Program-made: the position numbers and the translations under genes
The notes under the pieces: generated by a model
Databases searched by the model: none
The model's input: only the letters and a program-made list of their open reading frames with translations
Told to the model about the DNA's origin: nothing
Shown: in pieces, positions 14,178 through 22,759 of the stretch
How the letters are laid out: each line of letters opens with the position of its first letter
How positions within the stretch are numbered: the first letter of the stretch is position 1
Origin: Candidatus Saccharibacteria bacterium UBA5170
GTDB taxonomy: Bacteria; Patescibacteriota; Saccharimonadia; Saccharimonadales; Saccharimonadaceae
Length of the DNA stretch: 36,313 bases
Direction: 5' to 3'
Assembly: GCA_002413425.1 (NCBI GenBank)
Contig: DHWY01000003.1
Location: 195,761 to 232,073, forward strand

Positions 14178-16997
14178 ATGTCAGAGGTTATACGAGTTAT
14201 CGGTGCGCGTGAGCACAATCTAAAAAATGTTAGCGTGGAGATTCCACGTGACAAATTGGTCGTTATCACCGGTCTTTCGGGGTCCGGTAAATCAAGTCTG
14301 GCCTTTGATACGATCTACGCCGAGGGACAGCGTCGTTATGTTGAAAGTCTGTCCAGCTATGCTAGGCAATTCTTGGGATTAATGGAAAAGCCCGATGTCG
14401 ATCAAATTGATGGTCTTAGCCCGGCAATCAGCATCGATCAGAAATCAACCAGTCGAAATCCACGGAGTACGGTCGCAACCGTTACCGAGATTTACGATTA
14501 TCTTCGATTGTTTTACGCTCGGATTGGTATTCCACACTGTCCAGTTTGCGCCAAGCCAGTCTCTCGTCGGACGTCAGAGACAATTATTGATGAAATTATG
14601 AAACTACCAGAAGGCGCTCGATTGATGTTATTAGCGCCAGTTATCCAGAGTAAAAAAGGCGAGTTTGCTCATATCCCCGAACAATATCGCCGACTTGGTT
14701 TTGCCCGGGCCCGAGTTGATGGCATTGTGTACGCTCTAGACGAGTTCCCTGAATTGGATAAAAAGTACAAACACGATATCGAAATTGTTGTTGATCGTAT
14801 TGCTATGGGTAGCGATATGATCAGTCGCGTCACGCAATCAGTCGAGCAGACGCTCGAGATAGCCGACGGTATCATCCAAATCTTAGACGTTGACTCCAGC
14901 CAAACGATTACCTTTAGCCAACGCTACGCCTGTCTTGATCATCCCAACGAGGATATTCCCGAGTTAGAGCCGCGATTATTTAGTTTTAATGCACCGCAAG
15001 GTGCTTGTCCTGTTTGTACTGGTCTAGGGAGTCGGCTAGAGGTTGATCCCAACCTGGTGTTCAACCCAAACCTAACGATTGCCGAAGGCGCAATCCGCCC
15101 CTATAATCGTGTTAACAGTGACGCTTGGTATATGAAACGTCTGGGCGAAGTAGCTTCGGCCCACGGCTTTAGTCTACAGGTGCCCGTCAAAGAACTGTCC
15201 GAGGCCGAACTTGAAAAAGTTTTGTATGGCACTGGCGCCGAGAAATACACCGTTCAGCTAGGGGGTGATCGAACCTACGATTCAATTTACGAAGGCGTCA
15301 TTCCAAATCTGGAACGTCGACATAAAGAAACTGACAGTGAATTTATGCGCAAAGACATCGAGCGTTTCATGCGCGAACGTCAATGCTATACCTGTAAAGG
15401 TGCGCGCCTCAAACCAGTCGTTCTGGCTGTAACAATTCATGGCCTGAGTATTATGGATATTTGTAACCTTGACGTCGATAACGCCCTCGATTTGTTCGAG
15501 CACAAACTTAAACTAACCGACCAAGAGCAATTCATCGCAACCCAAATTATGAAAGAAATCAAAGCGCGTCTCGGCTTTATGAGTAATGTCGGCCTTAACT
15601 ACCTAGAGCTAGGTCGGGCTGCCAATACACTCAGCGGCGGCGAAGCCCAACGTATCCGGCTGGCGACCCAGATTGGATCTGGCCTGCAGGGCGTGCTTTA
15701 CGTGCTCGATGAGCCATCAATCGGTCTTCATCATCGTGACAACGATCGTTTAATCGACACACTGAAACATTTGCGTGACCTCGGCAACACCGTTTTAGTG
15801 GTTGAACACGACGAAGACACCATCCGTCAGGCTGATTATCTGCTCGATATCGGACCGGGTGCTGGTATTGCCGGTGGTCATGTGGTCGCGGCTGGGACGC
15901 CGGCCGAAGTGGCTAAAAATAAAGATAGTGTGACTGGTCGTTATCTCAGCGGAACTGAAAAAATCGATGTCCCTAAAAAGCGACGACCAATCCTTAAGGA
16001 TCGCCAATTGATTGTTCGGGGTGCGCGCGAAAATAACTTAAAAAATATTGACGTGGCTTTTCCACTTGGTGTGATTACTGTTGTCAGTGGTGTTAGTGGG
16101 TCGGGCAAGTCGACGCTTGTCAACGATATCCTTGCTAAAGAACTGTCGGCGCGCTTACATCGCTCGCATAACATTCCCGGCGCTCACGAAAATATTGAAG
16201 GTATTAACCATCTTGATAAAGCCATTATTATTGATCAATCGGCCATTGGTCGGACGCCTCGTTCCAACCCAGCGACTTACACTGGTGTGTTTACACCGAT
16301 CAGAGAACTTTTTGCTGGCACACCCGAAGCCAATATTCGTGGCTATAAAGCCGGTCGTTTTAGCTTCAACGTCAAAGGTGGTCGCTGTGAAAACTGTCAG
16401 GGCGACGGTGTTATCAAGATTGAAATGCACTTCTTGCCAGACGTTTATGTAACTTGTGACGTCTGTAAGGGCAAGCGCTATAACCGCGAAGCGCTCGAGA
16501 TTAAATACAAAGGCGCGACGATTAGCGACATTCTTGGAATGACCGTTGAAGAGGCCGCCAAATTCTTTGAAAATATTCCCGCGATTGCCCGCAAACTGGA
16601 TACGATAGTTGACGTTGGCCTTGGCTACATTCATTTGGGCCAACCAGCTACGACCTTTAGCGGTGGTGAAGCCCAGCGTATTAAATTGGCTAGTGAATTG
16701 GCACGCCGAGCGACTGGCAAGACCCTTTATATCCTTGATGAGCCGACTACTGGGCTGCACAGTGCGGATGTGAAGCGATTAATCGGTATTCTTCAAAAGC
16801 TAGTTGAGGGTGGTAATAGCATGGTAATTATTGAGCATAATCTCGACGTTATCAAAACCGCTGATTATATTATCGATATGGGCCCAGAAGGCGGACAAGG
16901 AGGCGGCAATATTGTAGCTATGGGCACTCCAGAAGAGGTTGCCAAAGTAGCCAGTTCGTTTACCGGCGTTTACTTAAAACCACTTTTATCACTTTAG
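14178..16997 (+). CDS. uvrA: Excinuclease ABC subunit A
   Basis: UvrA is the damage-recognition ATPase of nucleotide excision repair; it loads UvrB. The 939-aa product has two ABC modules: Walker A GLSGSGKSSLAF (about residue 33) and GVSGSGKSTLVND (about 640), signatures LSGGEAQRIRLA and FSGGEAQRIKLA, Walker B LYVLDEPSIGLH and LYILDEPTTGLH. The second zinc module is normal (CENC ... CDVC). In the first, the usual CxxC...CPxC reads C252-L-D-H255 ... C277-P-V-C280, so one ligand is His instead of Cys. Length is normal. The last 9 nt overlap the convergent DedA gene. uvrC is 6 kb downstream; uvrB is not in the window. Confidence 0.97.
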   Translation: MSEVIRVIGAREHNLKNVSVEIPRDKLVVITGLSGSGKSSLAFDTIYAEGQRRYVESLSSYARQFLGLMEKPDVDQIDGLSPAISIDQKSTSRNPRSTVATVTEIYDYLRLFYARIGIPHCPVCAKPVSRRTSETIIDEIMKLPEGARLMLLAPVIQSKKGEFAHIPEQYRRLGFARARVDGIVYALDEFPELDKKYKHDIEIVVDRIAMGSDMISRVTQSVEQTLEIADGIIQILDVDSSQTITFSQRYACLDHPNEDIPELEPRLFSFNAPQGACPVCTGLGSRLEVDPNLVFNPNLTIAEGAIRPYNRVNSDAWYMKRLGEVASAHGFSLQVPVKELSEAELEKVLYGTGAEKYTVQLGGDRTYDSIYEGVIPNLERRHKETDSEFMRKDIERFMRERQCYTCKGARLKPVVLAVTIHGLSIMDICNLDVDNALDLFEHKLKLTDQEQFIATQIMKEIKARLGFMSNVGLNYLELGRAANTLSGGEAQRIRLATQIGSGLQGVLYVLDEPSIGLHHRDNDRLIDTLKHLRDLGNTVLVVEHDEDTIRQADYLLDIGPGAGIAGGHVVAAGTPAEVAKNKDSVTGRYLSGTEKIDVPKKRRPILKDRQLIVRGARENNLKNIDVAFPLGVITVVSGVSGSGKSTLVNDILAKELSARLHRSHNIPGAHENIEGINHLDKAIIIDQSAIGRTPRSNPATYTGVFTPIRELFAGTPEANIRGYKAGRFSFNVKGGRCENCQGDGVIKIEMHFLPDVYVTCDVCKGKRYNREALEIKYKGATISDILGMTVEEAAKFFENIPAIARKLDTIVDVGLGYIHLGQPATTFSGGEAQRIKLASELARRATGKTLYILDEPTTGLHSADVKRLIGILQKLVEGGNSMVIIEHNLDVIKTADYIIDMGPEGGQGGGNIVAMGTPEEVAKVASSFTGVYLKPLLSL

Positions 16998-17669
16998 ATT
17001 AGAAGCTGATTTATTATGTTTGAGAATAATTTGAATTTGTTTTTTGACGCCGGCGACAATGGCGGTGCGTCGTGACTTGTCTTTGAGGATTTGATAAATC
17101 GCGGGGGAGATTGAACCCAAAACTATCAGGCCGATAATCGGTAGCAAAATTGTGTCGATGTCGATGCCAATCGATTTAAAAAAGTATCCCAAAGAATATC
17201 CAAGATAGGTCACGCCAGCCGTCCAAAGGGCGGCGCCGATAAGGCTAAAAGATACAAACTTCTTGTAGGTCATTTCGCCGACACCAGCTACTATCGGTGC
17301 AAAGGTGCGAACTAAAGGGATAAACTGGGCGATAATAATAGTTTGACCGCCATGTTTGTCGTAGAATTTTTGGGTACGAGTGATATTTTCTTTTTTAAAA
17401 AGGAGTGAGTCGGGACGGTTAAAAATCTTTGGCCCAACTCGCCGACCAAATAGGTAACCTGTGCTGTTGCCAGCTATTGCAGCCAAGAAAAGCAAAACGA
17501 CGAGCAAATGAATATTGACATGTAGCACTCCAGCGTTGACGAGGACGCCGGCTGTAAACAGCAGGCTGTCGCCTGGGAAAAAGAAACCGACCAGGAGGCC
17601 CGATTCGGCAAAAATAACAAACAAAATTGCTATAAACCCGAGACCGGTAATATAATCTACTAAATTCAT
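16989..17669 (-). CDS. DedA family membrane protein
   Basis: The 226-aa product has the SNARE-associated/DedA (VTT) fold: hydrophobic segments, the re-entrant-loop signature GLLVGFFFPGDSLLFTAG (about residue 25) and IAQFIPLVRTFAPIVAG with the conserved Arg (about 115). DedA proteins are membrane transporters; several members flip undecaprenyl phosphate or phosphatidylethanolamine. Substrate here is unknown. The C-terminal ~30 residues are basic and cytoplasmic. A TAAGAT hexamer (17682-17677) ends 7 nt before the ATG, a weak leaderless promoter. Its end overlaps the uvrA end by 9 nt in antisense. Confidence 0.92.
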   Translation of the reverse strand: MNLVDYITGLGFIAILFVIFAESGLLVGFFFPGDSLLFTAGVLVNAGVLHVNIHLLVVLLFLAAIAGNSTGYLFGRRVGPKIFNRPDSLLFKKENITRTQKFYDKHGGQTIIIAQFIPLVRTFAPIVAGVGEMTYKKFVSFSLIGAALWTAGVTYLGYSLGYFFKSIGIDIDTILLPIIGLIVLGSISPAIYQILKDKSRRTAIVAGVKKQIQIILKHNKSASNLK

Positions 17670-17713
17670 CTATCTAATCTTAACACGGACCAACATTAAT
17701 CTGTTAAAAATGC

Positions 17714-17719
17714 TATAAT
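17714..17719 (+). promoter_or_regulatory. Extended -10 element of rplY
   Basis: TGC-TATAAT. It lies 39 nt before ATG 17759, leaving a ~34-nt leader with a good Shine-Dalgarno, AAGGAG, 6 nt before the ATG. This contrasts with the leaderless neighbours. Confidence 0.65.
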
Positions 17720-17758
17720 AGGCGATATAGTCCAAAAAACGACCCATAAGGAGAAAAT

Positions 17759-18433
17759 ATGAGTAACATTTCACTCACGCTTGATGAGCGAACAGTAACA
17801 GGGAAAAAAGTAGCCACTTTACGTAAACAGGGCATAGTTCCGAGTGTCGTATACGGTGGTGAGATGGAGCCAATTTCAACGCAGTCGTCTGCTATTGAAA
17901 CAACTAAGGTTGCTCACGTAGCCGGTAAACACTCTCCTGTTGATCTTGTAATCAACGGAAAAAAGCACCTCGCAATTATAAAATCTATCGACATTGACCC
18001 CGTCAAGCATGTGTTACGACATATTGCTTTTCATACCATTAGCCGCAATGACAAGATTGTGACCGAAGTGCCAATTGTTCTGGTTGGCGTTGGTGAAAGC
18101 GCCGCTGAGCGTGCCGGACTTATCGTCTTGCAGGCAATCGAGCACCTTGAAATCCGTGCTCTGCCTGCCAACTTGCCCGAAGCTCTTGAAATGTCGATTA
18201 TCGACCTTGTAACCGACGAAGACAAATTGACGGTTGGTGATATTGTGCTACCCGAAGGTGTCGAGTTTGCCGACCACGAGCAGAACCTTGATTTGGTGGT
18301 CGCAAATGTCTACGAACCATCGGCACTCCAAGCTGCCAATGAAGCCACCGGTGGCGACGCTGAACCAGAAGAAGCTGCAGAAGTAGAAGCTGAAAACGGT
18401 GAAGCTCCCGTGGAAGAGCCAAAAGCCGAATAA
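17759..18433 (+). CDS. rplY: Ribosomal protein bL25 (CTC/TL5 form)
   Basis: The product binds 5S rRNA in the large subunit. At 224 aa it is the long CTC/TL5-type form: an N-terminal L25 domain (LTLDERTVTGKKVATLRKQG ... PSVVYGG, residues 1-~90), a C-terminal beta domain (to ~190) and a very acidic Glu/Ala-rich tail. CTC was first known as a general stress protein in Bacillus. The gene is monocistronic, with its own leader and a strong terminator. Confidence 0.95.
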   Translation: MSNISLTLDERTVTGKKVATLRKQGIVPSVVYGGEMEPISTQSSAIETTKVAHVAGKHSPVDLVINGKKHLAIIKSIDIDPVKHVLRHIAFHTISRNDKIVTEVPIVLVGVGESAAERAGLIVLQAIEHLEIRALPANLPEALEMSIIDLVTDEDKLTVGDIVLPEGVEFADHEQNLDLVVANVYEPSALQAANEATGGDAEPEEAAEVEAENGEAPVEEPKAE

Positions 18434-18444
18434 GGCTTATTAGT

Positions 18445-18477
18445 AAAAAAGACTGCTCATATGAGCAGTCTTTTTTT
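18445..18477. terminator. Bidirectional terminator between rplY and the ABC exporter
   Basis: A perfect palindrome GACTGCTCATATGAGCAGTC (18451-18470) flanked by AAAAAA on the left and TTTTTTT on the right, so it works in both directions. It serves rplY (plus) and the exporter (minus), whose stop codon lies in the T tract. Confidence 0.92.
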
Positions 18478-20224
18478 ATTCTTCGATGAAGCCGCCAGAT
18501 TGATGCGACCAGAGTTTGGCATAGATACCTTTTTGGCTGAGAAGCTCAGCGTGTGATCCTTGTTCGATAATCCGTCCATTATCAAGAACGACAATTCGGT
18601 CTAGCTTGGCGATGGTCGACAGGCGATGGGCAATAACAATGCTGGTTCGGCCCTTCATTAGCTTGGCCAGCGCGTCTTGGATGAGTTTCTCGGTTTCGCT
18701 GTCAAGCGCCGACGTCGCTTCGTCGAGGACCAGGATGGGCGCATCTTTGAGGATGGCACGGGCAATCGCGATACGCTGACGTTGGCCACCGGATAATTTA
18801 ATACCGCGTTCGCCCACAATCGTATCGAGTCCTTTTGGTAGTTTTTTTATAAATTCAAAGGCATTAGCTTGTCTGACGGCTTTGTGTACTTCCTCGTCTG
18901 TGGCATCGGTTTTGCCGTAAGTTATATTTTCACGCAAGCTGCGGTGAAACAACATCGGCTCTTGAGGGACATAGGCAATGTTTTTGCGGAGTGACTCCTG
19001 GGTGACATCACGAATGTCGTGACCATCAATCGTTATGACACCGTCACTTATGTCACTAAAGCGAAGGAGCAGATGGGTGATAGTCGTCTTACCGGCGCCT
19101 GATTGACCTACCAGACCGACTTTTTGGCCAGCTGGAATAGACAGTGTAATGTTTTGCAGAACATCCTCTCCGGCATCAGCGTAGCGGTAGCTAATATCAA
19201 CCAGCTCAATAGTCGGAGTGATGTGGTGCAGCGAAAAAGCATCAGGCTTGTCGTTGACGATGCTTGGCCGAGCCAGAATGTCGCTCATCGGCGCCGCTTC
19301 GAGCAAAGCTTGATCATAGCCGTTGAGGATGTCGCCGAGTGAAAATATTTGTGAGGCAATTCGTTGCAGATAGGTGAGTGTAAAGATTGCGAGGGCGATT
19401 TTCATTTGACCGTGCAAGACAAGATAGGCGCAGAGACCAATTGCGATAATCTGTACAACTACCATCAGGGCCACGCGAGCCGATCCTTCTTTGGAGATAA
19501 AGCCGATATCTTTTAAAAACAGTTCCCTAAAAAGTTTGTTCTTGTGTGAGACAGTTGAAATTTCTTGATTTTCACCGGCGAATGTTTTGACAACAAGGTT
19601 ATTGGTGAAGGCATCGGCGATACTGCCATGAATTTCGCCAGTGAGTGTTTTACGTTCGTGACGCCACGGCGCCCGTTTTTTGAGACTCCATTTTACTTGA
19701 ATGACCAACCCGACGATGAGAAAACAAATCACAATCGCGAGTAGCCATGACTGCACGGCAACAATAATGAGACCTGTACTAACCGATAGTACAAATCCGA
19801 GAGTTCGAATAATAAGCAGGTCCTGGAGGTTAACCTGACTGCGTATGAAATCAATAAAGCGACTTGTTAGCGCGCCAACTTTTTCGTTAACAAAGAAACG
19901 CATGTCTTTGCGCATAAGACTCTCAAAGGTAGTATCACTGAGACTGACTCGAACATATGCCTCGTGCCTTGTCAGGGCCTGAAAACCAATCAGGTTTATA
20001 GCTGCACCGCTCAAACCAACGCCTGCTGCCAGCAGCAGGTTGTGCCAGATTGCGGGCTCGTTATTACTGGCCAATCCCCCGATTGTTAAGCTAAAAAAGT
20101 AAGGCAAAAGCGTATCGATAAGCAGAGCTGCCAGCGGAATACTAATCAGAGCAATAAAAAAACTAGTTCTATATTTTTTGATCTGTTGCCAATAGAATTT
20201 TAGTGTTTGTCTGTTTGTGCCCAA
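18476..20224 (-). CDS. ABC exporter, fused membrane and ATPase domains
   Basis: The 582-aa half-transporter has a six-helix type I exporter membrane domain (residues ~15-310) and a nucleotide-binding domain with Walker A GLVGQSGAGKTT (about 370), Q-loop YVPQEPMLF, signature LSGGQRQRIAIARAI, Walker B ILVLDEATSALD and the H-loop IVIAHRLSTI. As a single gene it probably forms a homodimer. Substrate cannot be read from sequence; lipid, peptide or drug export are all possible. The start is TTG 20224, with AAAGGAA about 9 nt upstream on the minus strand; the next in-frame Met is deep inside the membrane domain. Convergent with rplY, sharing its terminator. Confidence 0.93.
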   Translation of the reverse strand: MGTNRQTLKFYWQQIKKYRTSFFIALISIPLAALLIDTLLPYFFSLTIGGLASNNEPAIWHNLLLAAGVGLSGAAINLIGFQALTRHEAYVRVSLSDTTFESLMRKDMRFFVNEKVGALTSRFIDFIRSQVNLQDLLIIRTLGFVLSVSTGLIIVAVQSWLLAIVICFLIVGLVIQVKWSLKKRAPWRHERKTLTGEIHGSIADAFTNNLVVKTFAGENQEISTVSHKNKLFRELFLKDIGFISKEGSARVALMVVVQIIAIGLCAYLVLHGQMKIALAIFTLTYLQRIASQIFSLGDILNGYDQALLEAAPMSDILARPSIVNDKPDAFSLHHITPTIELVDISYRYADAGEDVLQNITLSIPAGQKVGLVGQSGAGKTTITHLLLRFSDISDGVITIDGHDIRDVTQESLRKNIAYVPQEPMLFHRSLRENITYGKTDATDEEVHKAVRQANAFEFIKKLPKGLDTIVGERGIKLSGGQRQRIAIARAILKDAPILVLDEATSALDSETEKLIQDALAKLMKGRTSIVIAHRLSTIAKLDRIVVLDNGRIIEQGSHAELLSQKGIYAKLWSHQSGGFIEE

Positions 20225-20355
20225 AACGAGAATTCCTTTCGTGAAAGTTGATAGAAGGAGGTATAACGTAATTGCTACTTAGTTTCACCCCGTCTAAAAC
20301 GATGTGCCTGCAGAGGATTCACTAGGCAGCGAATCATAATAGTTAAATTATATAG

Positions 20356-20361
20356 TATACT
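20356..20361 (+). promoter_or_regulatory. Putative -10 element of trhO
   Basis: TATACT ends 8 nt before ATG 20370, no Shine-Dalgarno near the start. An unused GAAGGAGG at 20254-20261 sits further upstream, outside the predicted transcript. Confidence 0.5.
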
Positions 20362-20369
20362 GTTTACAG

Positions 20370-21278
20370 ATGCAAAAGATTCTTCTGTACTACAAATTTA
20401 CACCAATCGTCGATCCGACCACGGTTAAATTATGGCAAAAGACTCTCTGCGATAGCCTCAATTTGACGGGTCGTATTCTTGTGTCTCCCCACGGCATTAA
20501 CGGGACAGTTGGTGGCGACATGGCTGATCTAAAAAAATATATAAAAACGACAAAAGAATATTCTGGCTTTAAGGATATTATTTTCAAATGGAGTGATGGC
20601 GGCCGTGAGGATTTTCCGCGTATGAGTGTGAAGGTACGTAATGAGATTGTGGCTTTTGACGCCGCTAATGAACTCCGCGTCAACGAGCAGGGAGTGATTG
20701 GTGGTGGCGTTCACCTTAAACCCCACCAACTCCACGAGTTAGTAAAAGAAAAAGGCGATGAAGTCGTATTTTTCGACGGCCGCAACGCCCACGAGGCAGC
20801 GATTGGTCGGTTTAAGAACGCGGTGGTACCCGATGTACACACCAGTCGTGACTTCATCAAAGAGCTCGACAGCGGCAAATATAATGATCTAAAAAATAAA
20901 CCAGTCGTCACATATTGTACGGGCGGAATTCGCTGCGAAGTTCTTTCCAGCCTGATGAAGAACCGTGGTTTTAAAGAAGTCTATCAAATTGACGGTGGTA
21001 TCGTTAAATACGGCGAAGCGTATGGTGATGATGGTTTATGGGAAGGCAGTCTTCGTGTTTTTGATGACCGCATGACGATTGACTTTAGCGACCATACAAA
21101 GACGATTGGCGTGTGTACGCATTGCAAGGCCGCAACTAATAACTTCGAAAATTGTGCTTTATCAAATTGTAACGACTTGGTGCTAATTTGTTTGAATTGC
21201 AAGCAAACCCCAGACTTGCTATTTCATACCGACGATTGTCGACAACGCGCAAAACGCTCGATGGCTGAAGTAATCTAA
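20370..21278 (+). CDS. trhO: tRNA uridine(34) hydroxylase TrhO (YceA-type rhodanese)
   Basis: The 302-aa product has the three TrhO parts: an N-terminal ferredoxin-like domain (ILLYYKFTPI ... SPHGINGTVGG), a rhodanese domain with the active-site loop TYCTGGIRCE (about residue 185) and a Cys-rich C-terminus (CTHC, CLNC). TrhO uses prephenate-derived or O2-dependent chemistry to make 5-hydroxyuridine at U34 in other bacteria. It is the third gene here after the desulfurase and mnmA that acts on, or feeds, wobble-U modification, though it is in a separate unit. Confidence 0.93.
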   Translation: MQKILLYYKFTPIVDPTTVKLWQKTLCDSLNLTGRILVSPHGINGTVGGDMADLKKYIKTTKEYSGFKDIIFKWSDGGREDFPRMSVKVRNEIVAFDAANELRVNEQGVIGGGVHLKPHQLHELVKEKGDEVVFFDGRNAHEAAIGRFKNAVVPDVHTSRDFIKELDSGKYNDLKNKPVVTYCTGGIRCEVLSSLMKNRGFKEVYQIDGGIVKYGEAYGDDGLWEGSLRVFDDRMTIDFSDHTKTIGVCTHCKAATNNFENCALSNCNDLVLICLNCKQTPDLLFHTDDCRQRAKRSMAEVI

Positions 21279-21320
21279 TCACTGTCAATTTGTTTTGTTT
21301 CGCGTTCACTTCTTATGTAC

Positions 21321-21326
21321 TACTAT
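21321..21326 (+). promoter_or_regulatory. Putative -10 element of the hydrolase gene
   Basis: TACTAT ends 9 nt before ATG 21336. A short GGGAG lies 5 nt upstream of the ATG, so a short leader with a weak ribosome-binding site is also possible. Confidence 0.35.
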
Positions 21327-21335
21327 AGGGAGTAG

Positions 21336-22166
21336 ATGCTAGACAGGTTTATTCATTACTGGCTTCATATACCGTACGCACTCCATAATCGGGTGATTAA
21401 TGCTGAGGTCAAGCCGATTGCGACAGTGCTCTTTATCCATGGCATAGGCAACTCGGGCCACGCCTGGAACAAGGTGATAGAAAAGTTACCGAATGATATT
21501 CGAGTGGTGACGATAGATTTACTTGGGTTTGGTCAGTCGCCTCGTCCTGCTTGGGCAGTTTATAATGCCAAAACACAGGCCCGCTCAGTATTAGCGACCT
21601 TACTAAAACTGCGACTGCGGGGCCCAGTGATTATAGTGGGGCATTCGCTCGGCTCGCTTGTGGCGGTTGAGGTAGCTAAACGCTACCCGGTACTGATTCG
21701 TTCACTTATTCTATGCAGCCCGCCATTTTATCAGCTATACGAAGAAGAAAAGAAATTCCTGCCACGAAGCGACGAGGTATTAAAAACAATCTACCAAACG
21801 GTAACAACGTACCCAGAACAATTTTTGCAGGTAGCGGCGATTGCTATGCGTTATAAATTAATTAACGCTATATTTAATGTTACTAAAGAAAATATTGATT
21901 CATATATGGGAGCACTTGAGGTGGCAATTATTAATCAAACCTCGTTAGAGGATGCCAAAAAACTACGGCTACCTATAACTATTTTACACGGTACACTCGA
22001 TCCAATAGTAGTGGTAAGGAATCTAAAAGGACTTGTCCGAGAAGGTACAGATGTGAGACTAATACAGGTAGCGGCTGCTCATGAAGTAAAGGGGTTGTTT
22101 GTACCCGCAGTAGTCAAAGCCATCAATCAGGCGTGTAGGACGGACGTAGATACACCGAGTCAATAG
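21336..22166 (+). CDS. Alpha/beta hydrolase
   Basis: The 276-aa product has the alpha/beta-hydrolase fold: oxyanion region LFIHGIGNSGHAW (about residue 33), nucleophile elbow VGHSLGS with the catalytic Ser (about 103), Asp in LHGTLDPIV (about 224) and His in AAAHEV (about 249). There is no signal peptide, so it is cytoplasmic. The substrate cannot be told; lipase, esterase and C-C hydrolase members share these motifs. It follows trhO by 57 nt and precedes the small-ORF operon. Confidence 0.88.
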   Translation: MLDRFIHYWLHIPYALHNRVINAEVKPIATVLFIHGIGNSGHAWNKVIEKLPNDIRVVTIDLLGFGQSPRPAWAVYNAKTQARSVLATLLKLRLRGPVIIVGHSLGSLVAVEVAKRYPVLIRSLILCSPPFYQLYEEEKKFLPRSDEVLKTIYQTVTTYPEQFLQVAAIAMRYKLINAIFNVTKENIDSYMGALEVAIINQTSLEDAKKLRLPITILHGTLDPIVVVRNLKGLVREGTDVRLIQVAAAHEVKGLFVPAVVKAINQACRTDVDTPSQ

Positions 22167-22201
22167 TTAGCAATTATTTTACTATATAGCTACTCGCGAG
22201 G

Positions 22202-22207
22202 TATAAT
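22202..22207 (+). promoter_or_regulatory. -10 element of the small-ORF/coiled-coil operon
   Basis: TATAAT, 59 nt before ATG 22267. The ~54-nt leader contains an imperfect dyad around GTTGGATCCAAAC (22239-22251) and then AAGGAGG at 22255-22261. Confidence 0.55.
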
Positions 22208-22266
22208 ATAACTATCGACGATGGAGCCACAAAGCAACGTTGGATCCAAACGCCAAGGAGGTATCT

Positions 22267-22380
22267 ATGAGCGACAAAGATCGACACATGATGCAAGACT
22301 CAACCAAACAACGTCTGCCTTCGGACGGTATCTCTCAGCCAACAAACAATAGTTTCCAGAAGGCTGACGGGGTTTATTGA
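22267..22380 (+). CDS. Small ORF, 37 aa
   Basis: ATG 22267 has the best Shine-Dalgarno in the window (AAGGAGG, 5-nt spacing). The 37-residue product is polar and probably disordered (starts MSDKDRHMMQDSTKQ, ends QKADGVY). Its TGA is 1 nt before the ATG of the coiled-coil gene, which lacks a good ribosome-binding site, so the two are probably translationally coupled. A second ORF in another frame (ATG 22221 to TAG 22352, 43 codons) overlaps it and begins about 7 nt after the predicted transcript start; only one may be real. Confidence 0.55.
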   Translation: MSDKDRHMMQDSTKQRLPSDGISQPTNNSFQKADGVY

Positions 22381-22381
22381 C

Positions 22382-22744
22382 ATGGATAGCATACGATCGC
22401 TTTACATACGAGTCACTGATTTACACAGAGATATTGATAAAAGGCGTTACGAGGCAGACCTCGCGACCCAAAATTCATTAAACCATAGTCTGGCAGAAGA
22501 ATATGACCGTGCGACAGATGAAGCAACCTTGGCGCTAAGGTGCACGCGCGAAATTGAGGCAATGGATTTGAAGGTGATTGAAACGGAACAACAGATTATG
22601 ACCGCCGAAAAACACATCGCAAAACTGCAGCAACAAGAAATGGCTTTACGTGAAGAAAATTATCATCATATTTCGCATATTACTCGAGAGACGAAGCAAA
22701 AGCTCGACGATATTACTCGACAACTAAAAGCTCTGCGCGGATAA
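22382..22744 (+). CDS. Coiled-coil protein, 120 aa
   Basis: Unrecognised family. The sequence is almost all helix, with heptad-like spacing and many Glu, Gln, Arg and Lys (for example IETEQQIMTAEKHIAKLQQQ near residue 70). No membrane segment or signal. One cysteine. It is the second gene after the 37-aa ORF. A structural or scaffolding role would fit but is not shown. The uvrC -10 begins 4 nt after its stop. Confidence 0.65.
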   Translation: MDSIRSLYIRVTDLHRDIDKRRYEADLATQNSLNHSLAEEYDRATDEATLALRCTREIEAMDLKVIETEQQIMTAEKHIAKLQQQEMALREENYHHISHITRETKQKLDDITRQLKALRG

Positions 22745-22747
22745 CGC

Positions 22748-22753
22748 TATAAT
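22748..22753 (+). promoter_or_regulatory. Putative -10 element of uvrC
   Basis: TATAAT ends 6 nt before ATG 22760, the exact spacing that would put +1 on the A of the start codon. No Shine-Dalgarno. Confidence 0.6.
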
Positions 22754-22759
22754 AGATAG

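Noticed and set aside
16155..16760. Minus-strand open frame of 201 codons
   Set aside because: Antisense to the second ABC module of uvrA, where long antisense frames arise from codon bias.
20254..20288. Strong GAAGGAGG with a possible TTG-started 16-codon ORF
   Set aside because: The ORF is tiny, the spacing is long (10 nt) and no promoter is seen upstream.
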